DNA of 16,732 nt from Kiritimatiellia bacterium. GTDB taxonomy: Bacteria > Verrucomicrobiota > Kiritimatiellia > RFP12 > UBA3636. Location of the stretch: positions 1 to 16,732 of the forward strand of contig JAEDLN010000023.1 of assembly GCA_016295275.1 (NCBI GenBank), given 5' to 3'. The stretch's first letter is position 1. Each line of letters begins with the position of its first letter. The notes under the pieces were generated by a model. The model saw only the letters and a program-made list of their open reading frames with translations, made no database searches and had not been told where the DNA came from. Positions 7,660 to 14,790 of this stretch are shown here, piece after piece. The translations under genes and the position numbers were made by a program.

Positions 7660-7880
7660 CACGGAACGAAGTGCGAGAACGGGCGCGGATAGATCCCTGC
7701 ATCCTATCTCACAGACGACGGAACTCGCGCTTGAAATGCCACGTGATGAGATTCTCCGGTCGCTCATGCGGAGGGAAGCGTATCAAAACGCACAAGAAGT
7801 TTCTCGAAGCCGTCTGCAGGTAAAGGGACGGGAGTAAGCGTACCTCTTTGCAAATGCAGTTTCGCGCGGGTTGTGAGGGG

Positions 7881-7912
7881 AAAAACGAAAGGCACGACGG
7901 GAGTCGTGCCTT
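7881..7912 (-). terminator. Intrinsic terminator downstream of tRNA-Lys
   Basis: The 10-bp stem AAGGCACGAC/GTCGTGCCTT (7889-7898 and 7903-7912) has a 4-nt loop. On the minus transcript it is followed by TTCGTTTTT (complement of 7881-7888). It starts about 20 nt after the tRNA 3' end. Confidence 0.8.
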
Positions 7913-7931
7913 GATCGCTTGCTTCAACAAA

Positions 7932-8007
7932 TGGTGGGATGTGCGGGGATCGAACCCGCGACCCTGTGATTAAAAGTCACATGCTCTACCAACTGAGCTA
8001 ACGTCCC
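7932..8007 (-). tRNA. tRNA-Lys (anticodon UUU)
   Basis: The 76-nt cloverleaf has a D arm (GCTC/GAGC), an anticodon stem TGTGA/TCACA with loop CTTTTAA (anticodon UUU), a T arm GCGGG-TTCGATC-CCCGC, discriminator A and an encoded CCA. The acceptor stem GGGACGT/ACATCCC has one C-A mismatch at the fifth pair. A promoter and terminator flank it, so it is a single-gene unit. Confidence 0.96.
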
Positions 8008-8023
8008 GTAGAATCGGGTGAAA

Positions 8024-8052
8024 ATACTACCAATCTTTTGGATTTCGGTCAA
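8024..8052 (-). promoter_or_regulatory. Promoter for tRNA-Lys
   Basis: TTGACC (8047-8052) and TAGTAT (8024-8029) on the minus strand are 17 bp apart. Transcription would start close to position 8017, about 10 nt before the mature tRNA. Confidence 0.65.
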
Positions 8053-8225
8053 GCGGAATTTTTGTTCCGGAATTGGCGTGTACGCGGGGGCGGGTCGAGG
8101 GGGCGCGGCGATGGGTAGCGGTGGGGAGCCCCCACGTGCGATGATGGCGCGGTGGGGTAGCGGGATGCCAAGTCGCGCACCGCGCCGTGGCGCGGCGGCG
8201 CGAGCCGGGAGGCCCGGCGGCCAAG

Positions 8226-8241
8226 CATCGCGCCCTACCGC
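8226..8241 (-). repeat. Dispersed 16-bp intergenic element, inverted copy
   Basis: The reverse complement GCGGTAGGGCGCGATG is identical to 16689-16704. Both copies lie in GC-rich intergenic DNA more than 8 kb apart. Confidence 0.6.
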
Positions 8242-8335
8242 AACGGGACACGAGCATGGAGAACGCGCGGTGCGCGGGCGAGGGGTGCGGGCGGGGGAGC
8301 GCGCGAGGGGCGGCGGTGGCGCGGGCGATGGGGGG

Positions 8336-10924
8336 CTAAAAGAGCATCATTTGGCGATCGTCGTGGAAGGGGCGCTTCCGAGATGTCGGCACATGGGGTT
8401 CGACGATCGAAGGTTTTCCGGACTCTTCCCGGACCTCGTTGCTTTCGAGGTTTTGGAGGATTTCGCGGGCGCGAGACAAGACGGGTTCGGGCATTCCGGC
8501 GAGTTTTGCGACGGCGATACCGTAGCTTTTATCGGCGGGTCCCTCGACGATTCGGCGCAGGAAGACGACCGTGTCGTTTCGTTCGCGCACGAGAACGGAG
8601 CAATTTACGACGCCGGGGAGGGTCAGGGGGAGATCGGTCAGTTCGTGGTAGTGGGTTGCGAAAAGGGTTCGCGCTTTGACCGATGGATTGTTGTGCAGGT
8701 ATTCGGCGACAGCCCATGCGATGGAAATACCATCGAAAGTGGACGTACCGCGACCGATTTCATCCAAAACGATGAGGGAGCGAGGGGTTGCGTTGTTGAG
8801 GATATTGGCGGTTTCCTGCATTTCCACGAGGAAGGTCGAGCGGCCTCTGGCGATATCGTCTGCGGCGCCGACGCGCGTAAAGACGCGATCGACGAGGCCG
8901 ATGGCGGCGGAATCGGCGGGAACGAAGGAACCGATTTGGGCGAGGATGACGATAAGAGCGACTTGCCGGATGTAGGTCGATTTACCGGCCATATTAGGGC
9001 CTGTGATGATGATAATCTGCCGTGACGAACCGTTGAGGAGCGTATCATTCGGGACGAATCGTTCTGCCTCGGGGAGTTGTTCGATGATGGGGTGGCGGCC
9101 GTTTCGGATTTCGAGGGAATCGTCGTCCCGGATTTCGGGGCGCACGTAACCGAGGGCGAGGGCGCGATCGGCGAGGGCGCAAAAGACATCGAGTTGAGCG
9201 ATGGCATCGGCGATTTCCTGGATGGCGGCGGTTTGTGCGACCACCTCTTGAACGAGTTCGGCGAAGAGGGCTTGTTCGAGTTCGATGGCGTGCGCTTCGG
9301 CGCCGGAAATCAGTTCTTCGCGTTCTTTGAGTTCGGCGGTTGTAAAGCGTTCGCCGTTTACGATGGTCTGTTTTCGCTGATAGGATGCGGGAACGTTGGC
9401 GAGTTGCGAAGAAGGGATTTCGATAAAGTATCCGAACACCTTGTTGAAGCGCACCTTCAGGGATTTGATGCCGGTTTCGGAGATTTGTCTGGACTGGTAT
9501 TCGCCGATCCAGGTCCGGCCGTTCGACTGAGCGTCCCGCAATTTGTCGAGCTGTTGGTTGAATCCGGGTCGGATGGTTCCGCCGTCGGCCGGATTTGCGG
9601 GAGGATCGTCGCTGAGGGTTCGATCGATCCGTCCGGTCAATTCGGGCATTGGGTTCAGTCGTTGCCGGACGGATGCGAGCAAGGTGGAACCGGTTGGAAG
9701 TACCGGATCGAGGAGATTGGCGAGGGACGGGACGGTTTTGAGTCCGGCGGAGACGAGGAGCAGGTCCCGTGCGTTTCCGCGGCCGAGGGAGATGCGGGCG
9801 ATGGTGCGCGAGAGGTCTCGAACATTGGCAAGGGTTTCCCGCAGAGGCGTCAGCGTCCGGCGGTTTCGGATGAGGCAATCGACGGTATCGAGACGTTCGT
9901 CGATGGCGTCCTTGCGGCAGAGCGGGCGTGCCAGCCATTTGCGGAGGAGCCGTTTTCCCATAGGGGTACAGGTGGAGTCGATGACCTCCAGGAGCGATGC
10001 GCCCTCGACGCCGGACGTTTCCGCGGCGGGAAAGAGATTGAGATGGGAAGAAGTCGTTTCATCGAGAATCAGCAGACCCGAAGCCGGTTGGAGCCGGATC
10101 TGCCGGATATGGCTCAAATCGCGACGAAGGTTTTCGTGGACATGGCGCAGGAGGGCACCGGCGGCGGATGCGAGAGCGGGGATCCCCTCGCATCCGAAGC
10201 CATCGAGGGATGCGACGCGGAAATGCGCCAGCAAGGCATCGCGTGCGGAAACGGGATCGAAGAGATATTCGTCGACCGGCGTGATGCAGCGGACACCCTT
10301 CGAGTGGAAAGCCGTTTCGATTTGCAGGTCTTCGCTGGTCGGTTTTGCGCATTGCGGGACGATGGCTTCGCCGGGGGCGAGGCGTCCGATGGAGGCGGCC
10401 AACGCATTCAAGTCTTCGGTTTGTTCGCAGAAGAATTCGCCGGTCGAGAGATCGAGCGCCACAAGGCAGAAGGCGCCGTTTCCGGCGGGACGTGCGGCGA
10501 CGATATAATTGCAAGAACCGTCCTGCAGGATATTTTCCTCGGTAATGGTACCTGGGGTGATAATCCGCGTAATATCGCGACGCACCATTTTCCCCTTGCA
10601 GAGTTTCGGGTCTTCCATTTGGTCGCAGATTGCGACTTTCCGGCCGATTTTGAGGAGTTTTGCGAGATAGGAATCGAGGGCGTGGTGCGGAATTCCGCAG
10701 AGGGGGTGGCCGGCCCGTTTCGTAAGGGTGATGCCGAGCAGCGGCGCGGCGATTCGCGCATCTTCCATGAAGATTTCATAGAAATCCCCGACGCGAAACA
10801 GAAGGATGACATCTTCGTCGATTTCCTGTTTCATCATGCGGTATTGGCGCAGCATTGGGGTGAGTTCTTCCATGGAGTCGTGTGGGATGTTCGGGGTCGG
10901 GAAAAGATGAATCTGCGGATTCAT
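8336..10924 (-). CDS. mutS: DNA mismatch repair protein MutS
   Basis: MutS binds base mismatches and small loops as a dimer clamp and starts methyl-independent or MutL-dependent repair. At 862 aa it is close to E. coli MutS (853). The mismatch-reading motif GDFYEIF is at residues 46-52, with Phe48 and Glu50 as the Phe-X-Glu wedge. The ATPase has Walker A GPNMAGKST (642-650), Walker B LIVLDE (717-722) and the GRGTSTFDG signature, followed by FATHYHEL. The helix-turn-helix KSYGIAVAKLAGMP is near 799-812. The last five residues, QMMLF, fit a beta-clamp binding motif. I chose ATG 10924; a second ATG 17 codons in (MEELTPM) is also possible, and neither has a Shine-Dalgarno. It is the last gene of a same-strand run, 60 bp after the nucleoside hydrolase fusion. 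Confidence 0.97.
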   Translation of the reverse strand: MNPQIHLFPTPNIPHDSMEELTPMLRQYRMMKQEIDEDVILLFRVGDFYEIFMEDARIAAPLLGITLTKRAGHPLCGIPHHALDSYLAKLLKIGRKVAICDQMEDPKLCKGKMVRRDITRIITPGTITEENILQDGSCNYIVAARPAGNGAFCLVALDLSTGEFFCEQTEDLNALAASIGRLAPGEAIVPQCAKPTSEDLQIETAFHSKGVRCITPVDEYLFDPVSARDALLAHFRVASLDGFGCEGIPALASAAGALLRHVHENLRRDLSHIRQIRLQPASGLLILDETTSSHLNLFPAAETSGVEGASLLEVIDSTCTPMGKRLLRKWLARPLCRKDAIDERLDTVDCLIRNRRTLTPLRETLANVRDLSRTIARISLGRGNARDLLLVSAGLKTVPSLANLLDPVLPTGSTLLASVRQRLNPMPELTGRIDRTLSDDPPANPADGGTIRPGFNQQLDKLRDAQSNGRTWIGEYQSRQISETGIKSLKVRFNKVFGYFIEIPSSQLANVPASYQRKQTIVNGERFTTAELKEREELISGAEAHAIELEQALFAELVQEVVAQTAAIQEIADAIAQLDVFCALADRALALGYVRPEIRDDDSLEIRNGRHPIIEQLPEAERFVPNDTLLNGSSRQIIIITGPNMAGKSTYIRQVALIVILAQIGSFVPADSAAIGLVDRVFTRVGAADDIARGRSTFLVEMQETANILNNATPRSLIVLDEIGRGTSTFDGISIAWAVAEYLHNNPSVKARTLFATHYHELTDLPLTLPGVVNCSVLVRERNDTVVFLRRIVEGPADKSYGIAVAKLAGMPEPVLSRAREILQNLESNEVREESGKPSIVEPHVPTSRKRPFHDDRQMMLF

Positions 10925-10984
10925 CCGGGGAAATAGTCTTATCTACCGCAAGGATAGCATAATTTGGATCGGTGTGGAGCAATG

Positions 10985-12382
10985 CTATTTTTCCGGACGG
11001 GGTGGCAGGGCGTCTTTTCCGAGGCGAATGAGGGCATCGATGACGCGTGCCGTTTCGTGTCGATCGGCGACTTGGAGCAGATAGCTTTTATTGGATTCGA
11101 CGGCGGGCTCCCAGGTAAACGAGCAATCATCGTTCAGAAGCATCGAACCGCTTTGCAAAGCGAACCACGGACGCAAACCGCAGACGGCGTAGAGGATAGT
11201 CGAGGGGTCGGCCGTATGGTGATCCCAGTCGGTTCCGTAGCGTCCGCGATGCAGTTCGTAGGCTCGGCGGAGCGGATGTGGGGACGGCAGTTCGTGGAAG
11301 CGGTCGCCCACGAAGACATTATGGCCGATATCGCGGCCGACGAAGGTGATTCGTCCCGGGTAGTTTCGAATCGTGAAGAGAGCGGTTTGCGGCGAGCGGG
11401 TAAAATTGACGTTGTCGATGGCGGGATCGTCGGGGAAATTTCCGGTCATGCAAACGAGTTCGGACACCTTTTCGCGGACGAGGTCCATACCGGAGAGGGG
11501 GGAGATCCGATCGGGGCGGCTTCGAAGCAGAGCGGCGACATTGCAGAGATAGCCGATAGTGACGAGTTTGACGCTTTGGGGGCGTGCGGCGGCCAAGGCC
11601 TGTCGAAGGAGGGAAACGGCGTCTTGCGCTTCCATGTTTCCGGCGATTGCGTGGGGAAATTCGGCGGCGACTTTATCGAGGAAGCACGAATCGTCGCGGC
11701 GGAATCCGGAGCCGTCCTTAGGGGCTCCTACGGGGATATCGCCGCGTCCGTAGAACGTATCGATGGCGTCGACGACGGCGGCGGACGCGGGATATCCGGA
11801 AGAGACGGTGATGCCGAGGATATTGGCAAGTCCGATCGATTCCAGCCGGAGCAGGAGGGCGAGCGCGGCGACGTCATCGCAGTCTGTCAGCATATCGGTA
11901 TCGAGGAGCACCTGCACGGGGGTTTTCGGAGGAGCGCAGCGGAGCGCTTCGGAGAGGAGGAGCGGCGCATCGGACGGGGTTGCGAACGGCGTTTTGGGGC
12001 GCGGCGGCGTCGATGTAGGGCAATCGGGAGCGGTTTCGCAGAATGCGAGCACCAGTTCGAAGAGGCGCGCATCGGGAGTTGGTGACCGTGTCGGCACCCA
12101 TAGGAGGCGGGTACCACGGGTGCGGGCCTTTGCGGCGTCTTCCGGCGAGGAGACGGGCGTACACCCTGGATAGGGGGGATTCGAGCCGAACCAGAATCCG
12201 CAAAGGCAATTTTCCCGAGCGATGGCGCCCAGCACCTTTTTCGCAGCCGTCCGGCATCCGGCGGGAAGGCGATTGTCGACGCCTTCGTTGACCACCCAAA
12301 AGCCCTTTCGTTCCAAAAAGACCATAGCGGCCTTTTTGACGTCGTAGCCGGTTTCATCATTACCCATCCAAATGGTCTTCAT
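10985..12382 (-). CDS. RpiB-like domain fused to inosine/uridine-type nucleoside hydrolase
   Basis: Two regions are visible in 465 residues. Residues 155-465 look like a nucleoside hydrolase, which splits the N-glycosidic bond of nucleosides: the Ca2+-binding DTDMLTDCDDVAALALL (161-177) is diagnostic, and the late HHTADPSTILYAV block (388-400) carries the expected metal-ligand Asp392. Residues 1-115 resemble ribose-5-phosphate isomerase B/LacAB: MGNDETGYDVKKAAMVFLER matches the family's SDHAG-type opening. However the His of that motif is Glu10, and the catalytic-Cys segment reads GFWFGSNP with no Cys at the expected place, so isomerase activity is doubtful. A Pro/Thr-rich linker (about 117-155) joins them. 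I chose ATG 12382 over an in-frame TTG five codons upstream. It lies 51 bp after the kinase gene, on the same strand. Confidence 0.82.
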   Translation of the reverse strand: MKTIWMGNDETGYDVKKAAMVFLERKGFWVVNEGVDNRLPAGCRTAAKKVLGAIARENCLCGFWFGSNPPYPGCTPVSSPEDAAKARTRGTRLLWVPTRSPTPDARLFELVLAFCETAPDCPTSTPPRPKTPFATPSDAPLLLSEALRCAPPKTPVQVLLDTDMLTDCDDVAALALLLRLESIGLANILGITVSSGYPASAAVVDAIDTFYGRGDIPVGAPKDGSGFRRDDSCFLDKVAAEFPHAIAGNMEAQDAVSLLRQALAAARPQSVKLVTIGYLCNVAALLRSRPDRISPLSGMDLVREKVSELVCMTGNFPDDPAIDNVNFTRSPQTALFTIRNYPGRITFVGRDIGHNVFVGDRFHELPSPHPLRRAYELHRGRYGTDWDHHTADPSTILYAVCGLRPWFALQSGSMLLNDDCSFTWEPAVESNKSYLLQVADRHETARVIDALIRLGKDALPPRPEK

Positions 12383-12433
12383 ATCGTCGGGTTTCAAATT
12401 TGGAATTCTACAGTCGATTGTCGGAAGCGTGGC

Positions 12434-14698
12434 TCACGGCAAGTCATCGATAGCCGATTGAAACGGTTTTGCGCGAAGCGTATCGCCCTTGGCGCACAAC
12501 GATTCGTATTCCGTTTGCAGCGCTTTGCGGTAATCATCCTTGAGCGCATCGACGCGCTTCCGGAAATCGTCGGCGAGGCGTTGGGCGCGATTTCGGAAAT
12601 CGAGCCGATCGATGTTTTCCGCGACGGGAAACGGTTCTTCCGGGAACGTATGGTCTCGTTGGAAGCGTTGGATTTCATCATTCAACCGAGTTGCCGACGT
12701 TTCGTCCTTTTGTTGCGCGGCATTTGTCCGCATCGTTGTCAGCACGTCTTGATATTCCTTTTGGAGGCGTTCGTCCGCCTGCTGAAAAGCGCGTTTTTCC
12801 TGTGCGAGTTTCGATTGATAAGCGCGTTCCATTGCAATGAGGGAATCGGGGGTCGGGAGCCAGGACTGCAAATCGGAAACACCGCACATTTTTGCGTAGG
12901 CGGTAAGCGGTTTTGCCAAGATGGAGTCTGTCGCCAAGGCATGGAAGGGGTGCCAGAGCGGGTTTTCCCGGCGTTTTTCGGAGTGGAGGATTCCGAAAGG
13001 AGCCAGAGCGAGATAGGAGAAGAGAATCATGACGATTGCGAGGGAGAATCGCAGCAATCGGACATTGGAATGGTGGCGCCGGATTTTATGGCGGAGCGCA
13101 TCGTACTTGAGCCGTCCGGCCGGCGTTGAAACGGATTGAGTTTGCAGGAGGCGTTCGGCGCGGTTCCACTGGCGGTGAAGGATCAGCCCCTCGATTCGAT
13201 CGAGCGCGTTCTTTTCCAGAATCGAAGGCAGTTGTTTTCGCACCTTCTGCATCGCTTCGGTCGGGGTGGCGCAGAGTTTTTCCTCTTCTTTCAGGTGGCG
13301 CAATGCCAGCTCGTAGTTTCCGCGTTGCATATCCAGGGGTATTTTTTCGTGCAAATCGTGCAAGCGGTTGAGGGCCTCGTTTGCCTTTCGGTTGAACTCG
13401 GCGATGGAATCGAAGAGATGTTGGCCGGTGGGACCGGAGGGCTTAAACGAGTGTGGGGTGGCGATGGCGGAAGCTTTGGCGTAGTTTCGGGCTTCGAAGG
13501 CGGTTTTGGCTTCGTGGAGGGCTTTTTCGGCTGCTTCGTAGGAGGCCTGATCGGCACCGCAGGCGCCGCAGAATTGGATACCGAATCGCATTTGGGCGCC
13601 GCATTCGAGGCAAGTGGCGAGACCGTCCCAGCCGCATCCGTCGCAAAATCGTTTATCGATGGCATTTTCGGTATTGCACCATTTGCAGCGCCAGGTTGTT
13701 TTGGTCGGGCGTGCCGGGCGGGTATCAGCGAGAAGGGCGACGATATCGGCGTCGAAGGCTGCGGTTGAGGTGTAGCGGCGTTCGGGAGAGGTCGCAAGGG
13801 CCTTGGCGAGGAGCGGGCGCACGGGGGCTGGGATTTCGTCCTCGCGGAAGAAGCGCGGGTTTTTACCGGTCAGCGCGAAGAAAAGGATTGCTCCCAAGCC
13901 GTAGATATCGGTTCGTTCATCGCATTGGGAGGCGTCTGTTTCCTGTTCCGGGGCGCCATAGCCGAGGGAGAGCAGTTTCGATCCCGGGAGGGTAAGGGTG
14001 CCTTGGTTTTGCAATTCGGCGTGAGCGGTTCCGGAGAGATGGGCGAGACCGAAATCGGCGATTTTCGGTTCGCCATCGGCGTCCAGGAGGATATTTGCCG
14101 GTTTGAGATCGCGATGGATGACACCGGCGGCGTGTGCCGTTTCCATGGCATGGCCGAGTTTCAGCAGGAGCGTCAGGCTATCGCGCAGAGAGAGGGTTCC
14201 GATATCGAGGATTCGCCGTTCGAAGGTTTGCGGCGGATGGGGGAGGCCCGGTGCGGCGGCGGGGAGTGTCGAGGCGACGTATTCCATGACGAGGAAGGGT
14301 CCCTCGGCGTCCTCTCCGATATCGTAGACATGGACGATATGGGCGGAGTTGAGGCTTGCGGCGGTTCGAGCCTCCCGAAGGAATCGGGAACGCAAAGCGG
14401 GGTCGTTTCGATGGGCGGGGCGCAGACGTTTGATGGCGACGAAACGGCCGAGCCGGAGATCGGTAGCGAGATAGACGATTCCCATTCCGCCTTCTCCGAT
14501 GACGGATTGGATTTTGTAGTTTGCCTCGAGTCCGGCGTCATGTTGGCAACCGAGCGGACGTGTGGCTGCGCTATCGGACGGGGAGGAGAGAATCGGCGCC
14601 GGCGCTTCGGGCGCGATAGGGCGGCGTGCCAGATCGAATACGATGGCGGTTTTTTCCTCATTGGAAGCTGCCGGAGCGATGGGATCGGTTGGGTTCAT
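12434..14698 (-). CDS. Hanks-type serine/threonine protein kinase with double zinc ribbon and transmembrane segment
   Basis: This is a eukaryotic-like Ser/Thr kinase of 754 aa. After a Pro/Ala-rich head (1-58), the kinase domain (about 61-325) has all catalytic residues: G-loop GEGGMGIV (68-75), VAIK Lys90, Glu109, HRDLKPAN with Asp197, DFG (215-217) and GAPEQ (248-252). Two zinc-ribbon units follow: Cys338/341/352/355 and Cys363/366/377/380. Residues 385-545 are helical and charged. One membrane segment lies near 548-570. The C-terminal 180 residues, probably outside the cytoplasm, are Gln/Glu/Arg-rich and likely coiled-coil (about 620-680 and 695-735). PASTA repeats are absent. Its targets are unknown. 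ATG 14698 is the natural start but lacks a Shine-Dalgarno, and a terminator lies only 30 bp upstream. Confidence 0.92.
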   Translation of the reverse strand: MNPTDPIAPAASNEEKTAIVFDLARRPIAPEAPAPILSSPSDSAATRPLGCQHDAGLEANYKIQSVIGEGGMGIVYLATDLRLGRFVAIKRLRPAHRNDPALRSRFLREARTAASLNSAHIVHVYDIGEDAEGPFLVMEYVASTLPAAAPGLPHPPQTFERRILDIGTLSLRDSLTLLLKLGHAMETAHAAGVIHRDLKPANILLDADGEPKIADFGLAHLSGTAHAELQNQGTLTLPGSKLLSLGYGAPEQETDASQCDERTDIYGLGAILFFALTGKNPRFFREDEIPAPVRPLLAKALATSPERRYTSTAAFDADIVALLADTRPARPTKTTWRCKWCNTENAIDKRFCDGCGWDGLATCLECGAQMRFGIQFCGACGADQASYEAAEKALHEAKTAFEARNYAKASAIATPHSFKPSGPTGQHLFDSIAEFNRKANEALNRLHDLHEKIPLDMQRGNYELALRHLKEEEKLCATPTEAMQKVRKQLPSILEKNALDRIEGLILHRQWNRAERLLQTQSVSTPAGRLKYDALRHKIRRHHSNVRLLRFSLAIVMILFSYLALAPFGILHSEKRRENPLWHPFHALATDSILAKPLTAYAKMCGVSDLQSWLPTPDSLIAMERAYQSKLAQEKRAFQQADERLQKEYQDVLTTMRTNAAQQKDETSATRLNDEIQRFQRDHTFPEEPFPVAENIDRLDFRNRAQRLADDFRKRVDALKDDYRKALQTEYESLCAKGDTLRAKPFQSAIDDLP

Positions 14699-14728
14699 GT
14701 CAAAAGGGAGGGGATGGGGAAAACGAAA

Positions 14729-14760
14729 AAGCCGTCCGCGTCGGGAAGGGCGGACGGCTT
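14729..14760 (-). terminator. Strong intrinsic terminator after the NifA-like regulator gene
   Basis: The 11-bp stem AAGCCGTCCGC/GCGGACGGCTT (14729-14739 and 14750-14760) has a 10-nt loop. On the minus transcript it is followed by TTTCGTTTT. It lies 26 bp past the regulator stop codon and 30 bp before the kinase ATG. Confidence 0.85.
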
Positions 14761-14761
14761 T

Positions 14762-14790
14762 ATTTTCAATCTTGAGCCGCGTGCGGTCAA
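14762..14790 (-). promoter_or_regulatory. Candidate promoter for the kinase gene, overlapping the regulator 3' end and terminator
   Basis: TTGACC (14785-14790) and GAAAAT (14762-14767) on the minus strand are 17 bp apart. A start near 14755 would fall inside the 5' arm of the terminator hairpin, so this transcript could not form the full stem. The -10 match is only moderate. Confidence 0.3.

Larger units (their letters stand above)
7548..7931. other. Intergenic region between DAHP synthase and tRNA-Lys
   Basis: I see no credible gene in these 384 bases. They contain the DAHP synthase ribosome binding site, the second copy of the palindrome (7640-7659) and the tRNA-Lys terminator (7881-7912). 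A TATGAT element lies shortly upstream of the DAHP synthase gene, but I find no convincing -35 partner. Confidence 0.65.
8008..8335. other. GC-rich intergenic region between tRNA-Lys and mutS
   Basis: No gene is visible in these 328 bases. After the tRNA promoter, about 8085-8335 is extremely GC-rich, with runs of G on the plus strand and several short inverted repeats, for example GTGGGGAGCCCCCAC and GCCGGGAGGCCCGGC. Positions 8226-8241 match, in inverse orientation, an element at 16689-16704. No U-tract terminator for mutS is apparent. Confidence 0.65.

Noticed and set aside
6225..7823. Two plus-strand open frames over the DAHP synthase gene and its flanks
   Set aside because: They are antisense to a fully conserved DAHP synthase and show no domain or ribosome binding site.
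8085..8335. Possible CRISPR or tandem repeat array
   Set aside because: The short G/C runs are irregular with no repeat-spacer periodicity, and there are no cas genes.
9077..10936. Plus-strand open frame of 619 codons opposite mutS
   Set aside because: It mirrors mutS codon structure. The minus strand has every MutS motif, while this frame has no recognisable domain and is Gly/Asp/Glu-rich low-information sequence typical of GC-rich antisense.
12383..12397. TTG start for the nucleoside hydrolase fusion
   Set aside because: The ATG five codons in begins the conserved RpiB-like first strand, and the TTG has no ribosome binding site.
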